Positions 15,101-28,560 of a DNA stretch of 64,000 bases are shown one piece after another. Position numbers and translations under genes: made by a program. The stretch's first letter is position 1; every line of letters starts with the position of its first letter. Below the pieces are notes generated by a model. The model searched no databases. It worked only from the letters and a program-made list of their open reading frames with translations, and was not told where the DNA came from. The DNA is from Phalacrocorax aristotelis (Eukaryota; Chordata; Aves; Suliformes; Phalacrocoracidae), in the NCBI RefSeq assembly GCF_949628215.1, contig NC_134276.1, positions 133,548,125 through 133,612,124 of the forward strand. The letters are read 5' to 3'.

Positions 15101-16250
15101 CTGTGTCTCCCCGTCTCACACCCTCACCCCCCATTCCCCCTCCCCCTGCTCCGGATGGCAGAGACCCGAGGATAGCCTCAACCATGGCTCTCTTCCTCAG
15201 ATCTCTTCGGCCAGGCTCACAATGCCGTTACCCGCCGGCCCCCGCTCGCCCGCCACAATACCTTTTTTAGGACTCCAGCAACAGCCCCTTCACTTCCCAG
15301 CATTACTCAAGCAGCTTTCGCAGGAGCTCTTCCCGCTAGAGCCGTGCCGACCTGCTTCCCGGCATCAGAAAAGTTGGACAAAGACCATTTTCACGCTCTA
15401 AGTTACACCATCTCGATGGGCTGGCGCCGGGTCCCTCTCGCTCTGTGCCCACTGCCGCTTTGTCCCCCAGACCTGGGAACAGCCTTGGGCCCTCGATCGA
15501 TCTCTTCAACAAGTCGGATGCTTGGAAGCAGTCTCGATCCCTGCGCTCTTTCTCCAGGCCCTTCTCTGCGAACGCTTCCTCTCCTCTCCCCGCCCACGGT
15601 TCCTCTCCTACAGGAGTCTCTCTTCTACCCGCTTCCTAGGATGTGCCTTGTCCCTTTCTCTGGGCTCTTCTCTTTCGCCCGCTCTCTCCCTCCTCCCTCC
15701 TCTCCTTGCTGTGCCCCTCCTCCTCTCTCTAGCCCCCCCCTTCTCCCCCTCCCCCCCGACCTGATTTCCTATACAGAGGGCTCAGCCTAGCGCAGCGAAA
15801 CGCGACGGCAAATGGGAATGGGGGCGCTGCGAGATCCCACACTCTGAGGCGGCGGCAGCCACTCCTGTCACTTCCGTGGTGGTCACCATCCTCCCTCGCC
15901 TCCATCCACCACCCCGCGCCGGCTCCCTCGGCCCCCGCCGCCGCGGACACGGACAGCTCTACCGGCTGCCGCAGCCGAGGGGGGGGGCAGGCATGGTGCG
16001 GGGCGCGGAGCCGCCTCCTCCCCTCATAGCTGCTCCACTGGGCGGGCTACTGGGAGGCACCGGCTTCCGTCCTCGACTCAGGTCTTTGGTGTTCAGGCTC
16101 TCTCCCACTTCCCCTACCCAGCGTGTTCCAGAAGGGGATTTTCCGAGTGTATCTTCCCTCGCCACAGCATCAGAACTGCGGGCCTGGCCTGTGTCTTTTC
16201 CGCCACTCTGTCTCGCTGCAGCCAGGCTTTCTGTGGGGATGCCCTAGTGT
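15100..16250. promoter_or_regulatory. CpG island, probable promoter and first exon
   Basis: An abrupt rise in GC content and CpG density compared with the AT-rich flanks, with the densest part at about 15.75-16.05 kb (GCGGCGG, CCGCCGCCGCGG). A CT-rich tract lies at about 15.58-15.78 kb. A CACTTCCG element near 15.87 kb fits an ETS site. I see no TATA box, so it looks like a housekeeping or developmental promoter that may fire both ways. On the minus strand an ATG in good context lies within it near 15.89 kb, but its peptide matches nothing I know. The target gene is unknown. The minus strand is favoured because a well-spliced candidate exon lies at 13.0-13.1 kb and because EPHB6 flanks TRB in mammals. 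Confidence 0.75.
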
Positions 16251-18013
16251 GACTGCAGCTGTGTGTGCCCCATGCCAGAAGGTACAGTGTGGCAGTACAG
16301 GAGTAACAGTACTCCCATAGTCAGTCTCTCTTGACGTTGCTGAAATCCATGCTGCTGTATGGCATCTGCTGTTGTTCTGTGGCAACCTAGCTTAAACTTA
16401 GCATGTATGTGCTTACTTGCACTCCACTCCCAAATGCTCAAGATCGAATGTCACAGAGTCTGGGTGCTCCCTTGATTCTAGGTACTAAAAAAGCTCACCT
16501 CAACTGGCAATGGTGTGGATGAATCAGCCGGGGTTCCTCAGTTCTCCCAAAGGAGAACCTCAGCTTCCAGTGTAGAAACAAAGGATTGGAAACATCTTCC
16601 TGGGTTGCTCCTGTCTCCTGCTAGTGCAAGAACAAGAGGCTACCTACTCAATCTGCAAACATCACTGGGCTGAGCGTAGAGAAATGCTGGAGGATGAAAC
16701 ATGCTGCATAACCCTCTGATTGTACCTACCGTTCAGTGAGTTACACAGTCAAGTGGCTGAAAATGAGGGTGCTGTGAGCTATGGTGCAAGCAGAGTGTGC
16801 CCTTTAGGACTGAACAGAAATTCAAGGGCTTACAATTCACAAATACTTCTGTGATAACACAGAGCAGAATTCTGGGCTTCTGCTGCCAAACTTCCTTTGG
16901 TTTGAAGTATGAGCTTCACATTACATACAATATAAAGTGACTGTGATTCCCTTCAATGTAAACCACTGGTATGCATACCGGTGGTTTACATTGAAAGCAC
17001 AAATGCACATTAGACACCTCACTGCATGATAAAATGTATAAACTTCTGCTTAAAAGAAGTAGTACCAGCAGATAGTGCCATATCTCAGAGTTCAAAAAGC
17101 TAGGGCTAGTTTCCACACAGCACAGCCTTTTCTAGCAGTTCTGTATATATGCAGAAAAACACAAATACCTGCATCTTCCCAGACAACATAGTTTCTTTCT
17201 TAATCCTCTCTGTGGGGGTTTCTAGACAGCAATTACAACAGACGTCTTTCCTTCCAACTCCCTCCTGCCCTTCCCCCCCCACTCCCCACCCACCTCCCGC
17301 CGGCCTGATTCCAAAAGAAATTGACTTTAGGAGAAACTGCAAGTACGCAGGTCCTCTTCAAATCTGGTCCTTACTCAGTTCGGTGGTAAATTTTTGTACA
17401 TTTGTTTTCCTTTCTTCGTCGTTTTAGTACTATGAGGAGCATCTGCCCCTTAGAAAGGAGCAGTGGGACTGTACCATTGCACCGGGTTTGGGAAAGAGGT
17501 TAACTAGCTGCTTTGTTCAACAGCTGCAGAAACACTTCCTCCCTTTTATAGTAATGGAATATTCCCCCCAAAACCTCTTCCCCCTCCTCCTTGTGGAATG
17601 AAAGCCAAGCATGAGCGAGCTGCTTCTCTGAATTGGACATGCAACATCCAAACCCTGTTTATAGTCTCCCTTGGTGGAAGGCAAGGCAACAGTCAATCCT
17701 TTACTAGGGATTTATTTTAAGACAATGCTTAAATGTTATTTCTTCAATGCTGCAGCACTTTGCAATGCATGCATTTATGTCTTAAAAAACTTTTCCACGT
17801 TCTGAAACCTGCCTTTACTAGGCAGATTATCACATCATACCAGAAAAACTCACCTCTCTCAAAATGTAAACAATCAAAGCCCAGACATGACAGAAACAGA
17901 GAAACAAAAGCTCTCCATCCCTAACTACCATGAATGGATCAGATTCTCAGGTCAATCTTAAATGTGACAAAGCCAGCATCCCTTATGCAACAGTGTGGCT
18001 GCATGATATAGAT
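16251..18013. other. Non-coding DNA
   Basis: No supported exon. It contains the palindrome described separately. Confidence 0.45.
16952..16995. repeat. 44-bp near-perfect palindrome
   Basis: Two 22-nt arms (16,952-16,973 and 16,974-16,995) are reverse complements with one mismatch and no spacer. The centre reads GGTATGCATACC. It would extrude as a cruciform, or fold as a hairpin with almost no loop. No transposon-like flanks or target duplication were seen. Confidence 0.95.
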
Positions 18014-18207
18014 CAGTGATCTTCAAAGTAGGGTGTATGCACTCCAAGGGGTGTGCAAGATGACCCATTGGGGTGCAGGAAGAAAATATTAGAACTTCAG
18101 TAGTATATTTATATAATTTATTAAAAAGTAAATATACATATATTCAGGGTATATGCTAAAATTTTTTACTGATGGGGTGCATGATCAAAAAAGTTTGGAG
18201 ACCACTG
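18014..18207. mobile_element. Non-autonomous hAT-like DNA transposon
   Basis: About 194 bp bounded by imperfect terminal inverted repeats: CAGTGATCTTCAAAG at the left, and at the right the complement of CAGTGGTCTCCAAAC. The CAGTGGTCT start is typical of Charlie/hAT miniature elements. The flanking 8-mers match at only about five of eight positions, so the target duplication is decayed. No coding capacity. Confidence 0.6.
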
Positions 18208-18409
18208 AAATACAGTCATGTGCTCCAACTTACATAGACATTCATTTTGTAGACGCAGAATTCCATATAATAGTGAGTTGCAAATATCCAGACATACAAA
18301 CAAATCCCATAATATTTAAAGCTAAAGAAGAAGGTGCAGACAATGTTCAGAATAGCAAAGTGTAAATCTTTTCATAAATAATCGCCTCACTGTGTGAAAC
18401 ATGTTAGGT

Positions 18410-18720
18410 CTTGAAGAAAAAAAAGAGTTGGAATGTGCAGGGCAGACCACAAAAACCAAAGAGAAGAAAACCACCCATGAGAGAATAGCTGAGGAGAATA
18501 AAAAGGAGGGATGAGGCTAAGGCAAGGGGAATAGTTTCAAAGGAAAAGAGACAAAAAGAAGGGTGAGAGTGAGTGAGGTGGGAGACAGAGGTAGAGAAAG
18601 CAAGATACACACAGAGCAACTATAAAGGACAGAAAAGGAAAGAAAGGGAAGCGAAGAAGAAAAGGAGGAGCTGGGAATAGTAAATGGAATGGCAGGCAGA
18701 GGAAAGAGTAAGAAGGGTGC
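18410..18720. repeat. Purine-rich (GA) tract
   Basis: The plus strand is dominated by G and A (GAAAAGGAAAGAAAGGGAAG and similar), so it is low complexity. The open frames on its complement are artefacts of this bias. Confidence 0.7.
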
Positions 18721-19589
18721 TATTTATACGTGAGAGAACATGTTTGACAAGCAGTTTTGAAGCAGAACTATTTTCAGTGAATAAAATTTTCAAGGGCAGA
18801 TTTATCTTTTCAAAGTCTAAAATAGCACTTTTTCCTTCCCAGATTTCTGAAAAATAATCATACAAATCAATGAATTAAAACCTTATAATAACCTTCTAGA
18901 TACCATATAGTATGGTCTTGTTTTGTTTGTTGATGTGTTTAGTGAAGTACAAAGGTATTTTCTCCCTAAGAAAGCCCAGCATAGAAAGAGGAGAAGCTTA
19001 GAGAAAATTACTAAGAGTTAACTGAAGAGAATTTAGGGAAGCTCAGAAGTGCAAAAGGACTGAGGGGCAGCCCAAGATGGAGTGTGAAATACCAGACCCT
19101 GCAGCTTCATAGTCTCTACACTGGCTCTTGGCAGCCATTAGTATAGAGTCATGCATTTTTTTATTATTTTTTAATCTTTATTACAAATAATGAGATTTTT
19201 CTACAAGCAAGGGGGCTTCTTAGAGGTGTCAGTTGTCCCTTGAAATAAGCAGTGTGCTTCTGCTTACAGAGCAGACTTCTCTGCTATGTTCCTTTTCTGC
19301 CATCACTCACTTCTGCTTAGAGCTTTGTTCCCTGAGCTTTAATGGAAATAAATCTAAACCAGAGAGGAGAAAACCCCCATCTACATTAGATGGATATGCA
19401 CCCACCTGTATTTCTAATGACTATTATTGTTAAGTATGTGTATCAGTTGTTATGAAAATTCCCTTCCTTATCAGTCTTTATATTATGACACTGTATTAAC
19501 TTTAATATATATATTAGTTCACATTATACACTGTATTGTCATGAGATCGTGAAATTTTACTGGAAACATTAGTATTGTTCCTGCTCAAG

Positions 19590-20040
19590 TAAAAGAAACT
19601 GAAGGACAGCCCAGCCCTGGAAATAAAGACTTTGCTTCTTGAGAGCTTAGAGCTGTCCATGAAGCATAAAGGATACACCTGGACAGCCAAGATAAATCCA
19701 GCATCCTAACCCATGTCTTTGAAACTCTCCCAGCATCATCTGGTATCATAGATAAGTAACTAGAGCAAGACTGATTCCAGGGATGTCTGGATCAATAGAC
19801 AAGCAGCAAGAATGCTGCAAAAAATATAGTTGCTTTGCAGAGATTTACTATGATTAGTCAAATTGTATAGTACCTGAAGGTTTGAAGGGTATAAGAACTG
19901 TGTGTAAAACCACATTCGGGTTGCCCCAATTTGGCTGTGACACCTCATGCACATGAATAAATATTTACCCTTGTAATTCTATACTTTGCATCCTAACATC
20001 TCTGCTCAGTTGGCATGGGCCAGGGGCAAATTTTCATGAC
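19590..20040 (+). mobile_element. Possible retroviral solo LTR
   Basis: A TATA-like GGGTATAAGAAC near 19,889 is followed about 65 bp later by AATAAA (19,956-19,961) and then a T-rich stretch, the order expected of a short U3-R-U5 unit. The ends are estimated and no target duplication was found. It could also be a chance arrangement. Confidence 0.35.
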
Positions 20041-22512
20041 AGCCTCAAAGGTGAAGAAACAGCTAGGCTGGTGCCAGTTCACTGGAGCTACAATCTAAAT
20101 CTCTGTTTGTCTATCCATTTGCTAGCAGTCTACCTATGTAATCAAGCATTTTGACACACTCATCACACAGACTGAGTTCTGGTGTTCATAACGTTAACAC
20201 CCAGAAGGAAAACCAGCCATTTGTGCTGTCGATCAGGATTTGGCAAATATTTGAAAGGAGAAGTGCTGTCTGGGAATTTGACTGGTTTTACAATAAGCCT
20301 AGTTCCATGCTAGGACTGGGCACTTTGGGTATATTTAGTCAATTCTGCTTAGACCTGTAGTCCAGCTGGGTTATGCTCAATACTGGCTGCTAGCTTTTTG
20401 CCTGAATGCCCAGAACTAGTAAATTAATTTGAAGCTTACTGGATCATGAGACACTATAGGGTTTCTGAAGTTCCAAAGATGGAAAATAAAATTCATGAGC
20501 CCCACAGACATGGCGTAGGAAGAGAAGTGTACAGCCATAAGTGAGAGAGATGTATATTTATCTTGTGCATGTTGTTACTAAAGTCCTATGAACTTCCTAG
20601 AAAGTATGAATGTCATGAGATTTCTAACTTCTGCTGGATTTGTGAACAACAGGAACTGCAAACTCTTGTTGGAACAATATAGGAAAAGTGCTATTGTACT
20701 TTTTTCTCTATTGTCTGTTTGACTTGGAAGGAAGAGGGCCTCCAATAAACTGCAATTATCCCAGTGTTTTGTTGCTTCAATAAGAGTGTGTGGAAGTATT
20801 CCATGCTTAGATCAGATCTGTGCTATATTCAGGTGGCGTGCTCATCTGAAGAATGACTCCAGAAAGCTGCATAAGATTTCAAAAAGCTTTATTTTCTGTT
20901 GCATGCTTACGCTCAGGCGGAGCAAAGAGGCCAATAGTTATGTATATGGGAGCAGAAGTTACATTTCCTAAGTGCCCTGGGTTTTAAGCAAAATTACCCT
21001 GCTAAAAAGATCCCAACACCTACAACTTGTCCAGTAGAAAGTCCAGCAGAAAAATAAGGACAGTAAGACTCGAGTTGAAAGGCAGAGCTGTGAAGGTTAA
21101 ATACCCTCAAGAAGCTGAAAGGGAATAGAGCTGAGATTCCGTAGAAGAATGTAGGGTACCAAAAGACTGTTTCTCTTTGGCTCCCAAACTGGGCAGCTTG
21201 CGCCACCTTATGTCAAAGTACAGTATCTCTGAGCTCGAGGTTATAGAAATGACTGAAGTTTCAGTTTAGCTGAAAAATGAGTAGAAAAGGAAACCTACAA
21301 ATTTAGTTTGAATTAGAATAAAATTACTTATTTTCTTTCTGAGAGAAGAAGAACGTGGGAAATGTTAAAACAATTTTTTTTAGTGTGAAACACTCCACTT
21401 AATTATTTCATGTGCTCTTCAGAGAAGGAAATGAATGGCTAGATACATAAAGCTGGTAGCAGAAGAAGTGTTTCATGAACAGAACAGGTCTATAGCCTGG
21501 TAGTTCCTGGGTCCCAGTCTATAGCCTGGGTGCCAGTTTCTTCCCCAGGGAATGCTTAATTACTTGTAAGACATCTCAACAGGAAACATTATTTCTCCTT
21601 TCAATCATTCCATCTCCCATGCACAGACTGGCATGCTGAGGAACCTGGTGGTAACAATATATTTGTCGTAGAAAACAGTTCAAAATCACTGTAGTGCAAC
21701 ATAGGAACTGTTTCTAAGGCTGTGGTGCCACAAACATTTGAACCCCACAGGGATACAAACCTCTACCAGGATCGATAATTTTACTCTCTTTTTTCTCTGC
21801 CCAGAGTTTTATGTCCTCATCACCTTTCCTGTAGTGGCAACAAAGATTTGTGCAGTGACCTGGATCAAGGAACTGATCGGGCTGAAAACTAATTCAGCAA
21901 AAATTATATGTAAAATTTTGGAGTACATGTAAGAGACTTTATGGACTTTATGGAGCTGTATAAATGCTACAGCTGGAAGACGGATGGGAAGGGAGAGGAT
22001 GTGCAGGCTGGGGAGGGACAGGAAAGACTTCCCCTTTTAGCAGCAACCCAACTGATGTATGTTAAAAGTGGACATATGCCATTCCCCAGAGTATGAGGCC
22101 TTTAACAATGAGTATCCCATAGTAGGGATGGGTTTTTGCTACCCTTGCTCTTGCAGTCTGTGACTGAAGCTGTTCTCTCACCAAGCATAAAGGTGGAAAA
22201 AGAAAGAAAATCCTTCAGAAACTATGCAGGAAACTAAAGCTAAACTTGAAAATGCCTCCAGAAATTGTTGAAATGCAGTTGTTCAGTAAATCTGCTAGAC
22301 ACTGGGGGTGTGGGGTGGGAAATCACCCAGATTTAACCACAGCGTAACACAAAAATCATATAACTCCTACGTATTAGACAGCACTCCTGCGGAAGGTGCG
22401 TAAGCACCTTGAAGGTAACAGTAGCAATGAACAACGGCTTCTGTTTGTCATGTTGGGGGATGATCTATTGTAATCATCTCAGCTTTTTTGCTTATCTTCC
22501 TGAGTGTTTATT
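20041..22512. other. Non-coding DNA
   Basis: No gene, RNA or recognisable repeat identified. Confidence 0.45.
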
Positions 22513-23230
22513 AGAATCATAGAATCATAGAATGTCTCAAGTTGGAAGGAACCCGTAAGTGTCACTGAGTCCAACTCTGTGCTTCTTGCAGGACCACCTG
22601 AAACTAAATCATATGACTAAGAGTGTTGCCCAGATGCTCCTTGAATGCTGACAGGCTTGGTGCCGTGACCACTTCCCTGGGGAGCCTGTTCCAGTGAATG
22701 ACCACCCTCTCAGTGAAGAACCTTTTCCAAATGTCCAATCTGAATGTCCGCTGATGCAGCTTCATTCCATTTCCTCATGTCCTGTTGCTGGTCACCAGAG
22801 AGAGGAGATCAGCACTTCCCCCTCCACTGCCCGCCTTAAGGAAGTTATAAACTTCAATGAGGTCACCCCTCAGCCGCCTCTTCTCTAAGCTGAACAAACC
22901 AAGTGACCTCTTGTTCTCAAGACCTTTCACCACCTTGGTTGCCATTCTCTGGACACACTCTAAGAGTTTGATGTTATAGAAAGGCACCCAAAACAGCACA
23001 CAATACTCGAGGTGGGGCCACACCAGTGCAGTGTAGACTGGGACAATCACCTCCCTCAGCTGGCTAGGTGTGCTGTGCTTGAGGTACCCCAGGACAAAGT
23101 TGTGCCTTTTGCCTGCCAGGGCACACTGTTGACTCATAATCAACTTTCCATCAGCCCGAACCCACAGATCTCTTTCTGCAGGGATGTCCTCCAGCCTCTC
23201 GTCCCCCAGTTTGTATGTTTTAGAGTCCAG
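22513..23230 (-). mobile_element. CR1 LINE, 5'-truncated
   Basis: The plus strand begins with the doubled ATCATAGAATCATAGAAT end that marks the CR1 3' terminus, so the element is on the minus strand. The minus-strand frame keeps the C-terminal part of ORF2 (for example LREVIVPVYTALVWPHLEYC, ECVQRMATKVVKGL and [20 protein letters not shown]), all typical of the CR1 reverse transcriptase tail. It is truncated at the 5' end near 23,230, as most CR1 copies are. The remaining frame is fairly long, so the insertion is not among the oldest here. Confidence 0.93.
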
Positions 23231-26200
23231 GATGTGAACAGAGAGGATAAGATCTATGAAAAAGATAGGAAAAAGAACTTGGAGAAGGGAGTGTACTTTT
23301 GAACTGGATCTCAAGAGAATAGAGAGGTGTTTGAGTAATAAAATTTTATTTGAGCTGAAACCTGCCTACAGGTTCAGAGGCTGAAGATAACATGTGGATG
23401 GTCTAGCGTTTCTCTACTTCTTTCAAGAGAGCACGGAATTTTAGTTCGCTGTGGGTGTAAAATCACATAAAGCATGTGATTTAGGAGTGCCTCTTTCAAA
23501 AAACACATGCTGGGGCCAGAGGACACCACTTTACATTTCTGTAATTGAACAGTACCACCCAGCAGACAGAAGTGGTATTGTTAACTAACAGAACAGGATG
23601 CTGCTTAACATCCAAGCATCCCAAAGCACAAACATGCCGGTATGGGAGTCAGCCACCGCTGACCCCCAGCTGATGCTTCACATGAATACCATTTACTAGA
23701 AGACTAGGTATAAAAGCATTGTGTATAAAAATTGTAGAAGGTCTAGGAGAAAAAAAAGCTTGGAAAGTACTGACCCTCTCTCATTAAGGGTACTTAGTAG
23801 CACTGCACAGTTCAGAGTAGGTTTATTTACTTCAACCAACTGAACTCAGTAAAGAAAGGATTTTGAAACTACCTTTCATGTCACTAGCATTACAGGGATA
23901 GTCATGAATTCTAAGCGACTGTGATTAGTCATTAACTACTACCCTGCTGGTCTTCTCTGTGCTACAGAATGTATCTTGAAGCAATGGTGCGCTCTGTTTA
24001 AAGTCAGCATTATCCTGGTGATGCAGTGTGATGCTGCACTGTGAAAAATTAAGCTAGTTTTCAAAAAAGTCTTTTTTTTCTATGAGTCTATGATTTCCTC
24101 TGTGATGGTTGTTGAAGCTGTACTCTTTTCACCAAGACAGTCAGGGTCCTGAGTGCACCAGTAAGCCTTAATTTCCCTGAACACCCTCACCTGCACACTC
24201 CAACAACACAGTCCCTGTCCATTGCCCCAAGGAGCTTTAAAGCTCAAATTTGAGCTCAAACCTAGGCACATATTCTCTGTCTAAGCTATTTCGTAGGTAG
24301 TGCCTAGTCTTTACCTCTGTTGTTTCTGGCTTGTTGATTTGGTTCATGGATGGAATATGGACTTGACTTGTCACTCTATTTATCTGATGATCAGTTGATG
24401 GAACCTCTCATTGTCACCAACCCTGCTTGGGTACTGTGGGACTGTGGCCTCATTAGTGAGGATTCTGCCTGTCTTTTGGACTAACTTTGCTTTTCATGTG
24501 GGAAGAAATGGCCTTCCTCCCTTGCTCTTATTTCTCCCTGAAAAACTCAACATTAATGTCCTTATCACTAGGTTTCTAAAGTTGTTGTCATATTTTTTCT
24601 TAAAGCTAATATTGGTGGTAAATTCTGGTACAATAACTACATTTTTGTCTGTAAGTGCAATTCCTTTCCTAGGACAGCTCTGTGGGTTTTACACACTGGA
24701 AAATTGTGGCTGCAACTGGTCAAATAATAATCTCGGAACATTAAAACACAACAGCCAGTTTTTCTTTAGTGAATGAAGTTGCTGTAAAGAAATGTCATCC
24801 TGATCAATTTCATCTGGACTATCTAAGGTGAGTTTAGACTAAGTCAGGGTGGTCTTGCATAAATGCCACCAGAGCAACAACCCCCAACCTTTTAGAAGAC
24901 TTTTATTGATTAATATGTAGTTTGTTTTGATCAGCCGGTCAGAACCATAGAAAAGAATAATCTCAAAGCTCATTTTGAGAATTCGACTTCAGGTGAAAAC
25001 AAATGTAACAACATGATACTATAAGTTTTTTGCCTTTTGTGCTAACTAACTGGTGTACAAATGCATACAGGAAGATGTGGAGAACCCTAGACTAAGCACT
25101 TTAAAAAACAAGGGATATAGGACTAGAAATCTATTCAAAGTTATGTGCCTCTGCCACATGATAGACAGACCCTTCAGCTAGTAACATTGTCTTTTTGCAG
25201 ATAATAAAAAAGCCGAAACGGGCAGCAGAGGGCAGCAGGGATTCCACATCCAGAGCCAGTAGTTAGTTAGGAGAGGCACCTTTAAAAAAAAAATAATAAT
25301 GACGTGTGCAAAAGGAAGGCGATGCTGAATTCCGAAGCAAAACTAGGGTGAAATGCGGCTCAGTCTAGGCATTAATGAGTGAGGCATTTTTATTCGAGTG
25401 AGTTGTAGTGCACAGGTCTGTATCGGCAACATTGCAGTCTCCTTGCAGTGACAGTGTTCATTCAGTTACTAGGGAGGCAGTGCAAGTTGCTTGCCTGGGA
25501 GGTACTTTTTGTTGTGTTGCTGGGTGAGATGCACTACTGCTCTGCAGATTCTGCTTTGCATTTGTTGTTAGAAAAAGTGCTAGTGATATTTCATGGAACA
25601 TATTTACAAATTGATTGTTCTCATTTCAACAGTCTCCTGCTAGCTCATCTAAAGGCTTTCTCTCCTACTTAGTGAGTACTGGATTGGTGCAAAAAGGCTT
25701 TTGGGAGCATTTTAAAGGCAGAGTGTCATTCAGGAAAGGCCAGCTCAAGGTCTTTGCCAATCACACAAGGCTACCTTACTTTGCCAAAATACAGACATTG
25801 ATTGGACCCCCTCTCAGATCCCATTAGCATTACTAAGACAATAATTCAGTCCTTGTACAGAGAAGAGCAGGGAGATGTCATCCTAGAAATACAGTAGATT
25901 TTATGGGAAATGTCATTGAGCTACTTCTGCAAGGTATAGACTTTGCATGCCTCTAAGGACCGTACATAGTTGGATCTCACCTGCATCTGTTCATTAGGTT
26001 CCAACGTGCCAGGCAGAGAGAACAACTGGCATGGCTGTAATCTAGCTTTTAATGCCGTCTTCAACTTTCATTTAATTTACTTCTGAAAATGCCATTGATC
26101 TATTAATAAAAATACTATGTTTAAGCTTCTATTTACACCTCAGCAAAGCAAAGAAAGAAACTCTAATGCTGCTGATACAGAATCATGCACTGCAGCTCAC

Positions 26201-28049
26201 TTCCTGCATAAAAGGAGTAACAGTTTTCACAAAGTATAATTAAGTGAACAATAAACAGCTGTAGAAAAGGAAGCAAAAATGGTGAACTTGTTCCTGTACT
26301 TCTCAGCAAGATTGTACAGGGCACTCAAATATATATGTGTGTGTCTATATATGTATATGACTTGTTCATGCAAAATACACGGTACAGCTGTTGCACCCTT
26401 AGAGTTGATTTTGTGGCTGCTTGGAGAGAAGGACATAGCAGACACTTGTCTGTGCACAAAATACAGATGAGGGAAAGGATACATCTCCTACAGTAGCTAA
26501 TGTAGCCTGCTTGCAGTGAGGTGTTTTCTGGTTTCACAATCAACAATATGAACATGGATGTGGTTGAAAGATTTCTGTCTGCAACTGCAACAGTTTGCAT
26601 CCTTGACTGAGTATTCTCTGGCTCAGAGGAAAAACTACCTTCAACTGCAACTTCAGATAAACACAAGACTGTTCTTGAGACAAATGTGAAAGTTTAGAAA
26701 CCTTGTGGTGAGGTCAAGGACCAAGCTGACATGGCACCTTTGATCTATTTAACTATGTAGTGGAACAGCTTAGCAACTGTCTTGAGTATCTAAACAGGAG
26801 TTCCAGAACAAGATAAATCCTCTTTAAGGAACAGTCCAAGGCCTCTGTAGGCAGGCAGTAAGCTGGGTTCTGGGCTAGGGAGTGGTGTTGGTTTTCAGAC
26901 CTCACTCAATGGTAAGCAGAACAGGTGTTTGTTGTGCTCATGGCTAGCTATGAAGCTTTTGTGATAATAATGGAATGCTCAGAGACAATTTTAATGGTCT
27001 TTCTGCAAGAATGGCACATGAATTCATTAAACATACCATGATGGAGGGAAAAATTCTATCTTGTTGGGGAGTTTTCAAGCTCAGGAGCAAAAGAGAAAGG
27101 TGAGAATTCCAAAACCATTTTCCACAACCAATGCAAACTAACGGATTAATATATGGTCCCTAGCCTGATAGGCTAATAGGCAGTCACTCTGTGCAATCTG
27201 CCTTGATAGGAACTCTATGTTGCAGGCAGCCCTGGCCTCCTTGTCTCTGCTGTGGTCCATTCTACCTCAGACATATTGTGTCTGCATTACCATGTTACCT
27301 GGTGGTGGGCTCTGAGCCAGATGACTGCTCATCAGCACACTTTGGGATGCTATGCTATGTGAACCCTTACCAGGAGTGCTTGGGAGAAACTTCATCATGG
27401 TCTGGCCTTTGCATCATTGTCTAGTGCTCTCCTACAGCTATTCTGGATGATCATGCACACAGTTATGAGCAGAGAGTCAGTCTGATGGACCAGCAGTCTT
27501 CCCTTTCTTGTTGGATGGTGCGCCAGGCAATCCAAACTTGCACAGGAAACCAGAGGCTGGGACTAAGTGTGGTGGTTCTCAGCAATACTCTACATGTCTA
27601 TGGTTTGTGTTGGAGTTCAGAGAGTCTGGTAACAACTGAAATCACTGTTCCTTATGCTCAGCATGTTCTAAGTCTGAGAACATGGTCTTTGCAGATCCTG
27701 CCTGGACCATCTCCAAAGCTAGCTCCTCCAAAGTCCAGCCTTCCTTGCAGTCCAGTTAGGCTGCAAACCAGAATCTTGGGAAGACCTTGCTGGCCTGGTC
27801 ACCAGTGACAGGCCTATCAGTCCAGAGAAGTGTTTGAGCGTGCTTGGCTGTTTCCGCTATAGGCCAAGCTTGCCCTGCGTTGCTTCCCTCCAGGCCAGTT
27901 CCTTGTATATCTTAGCAGACAGCCCTTGAGAGAGGAGCTGGCAGGCTGGAAAGACTGTGATCTTTGGTGGGGTTTGTGAAAGGCAAGGCACTAACTACAA
28001 TATGACTTGCTTAGAAGAATGAACACTACCTGGTACTATGAGCTTTTAC
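23231..28049. other. Non-coding DNA
   Basis: No supported gene. A short TG/TA microsatellite lies at about 26,327-26,360. The longest frames (for example 24,411-24,776 on the plus strand) have no splice context or recognisable domain. Confidence 0.45.
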
Positions 28050-28560
28050 TTCAGTGTTGACATGACCTGAAGAACCAACCCAAGCCAGCTCCTACCAGCT
28101 AAGAACATGCCATACCAACAATAAAATAGTAGATTTTACTAAGAAACCAGGCATATAACCATGGCCAGAACAGAAACTGACCAGAATCCAGTGTAAAACC
28201 ACTCTACCTGCACAGGAACATTGGTTTAGAACAGTGAAGATTAACACACACCACTGACCATATGTCTACACCACCTGCATTAGACAAGCACATATCGATC
28301 CTGCATGGGACAAGCACATACTGATTATGCAAGCAATAGTAACCAATTTGCCTGCCCCTTAACATGAGCAATTTGATTGTTCTAAACAACTGTATTGTAA
28401 GATATATAAACCCTGCTTTCCTGACTATCAAAAGTCCTTTACGCAGGCACCAGACAGCTAATATGAGAGAATAAATTCCCTTGGTAATTCTATTCTATAT
28501 TAAGTGTCCTTGCTCCCTGCTCTTCTGGTGAAGAACTGACTTCTCCAGATTCTTGCTTAT
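28050..28560 (+). mobile_element. Possible retroviral solo LTR
   Basis: A TATA box (ATATATAAA, 28,402-28,410) is followed 60-70 bp later by AATAAA (28,470-28,475) and then a T-rich segment, resembling U3-R-U5. The ends are estimated. No internal retroviral sequence was seen next to it. Confidence 0.45.

Noticed and set aside
15344-15790. Long proline/serine-rich frames in the CpG island
   Set aside because: Overlapping open frames on both strands come from GC- and CT-rich composition. No domain or splice support.
18404-18865. Hydrophobic minus-strand frames
   Set aside because: Complement of a purine-rich tract, so a composition artefact.
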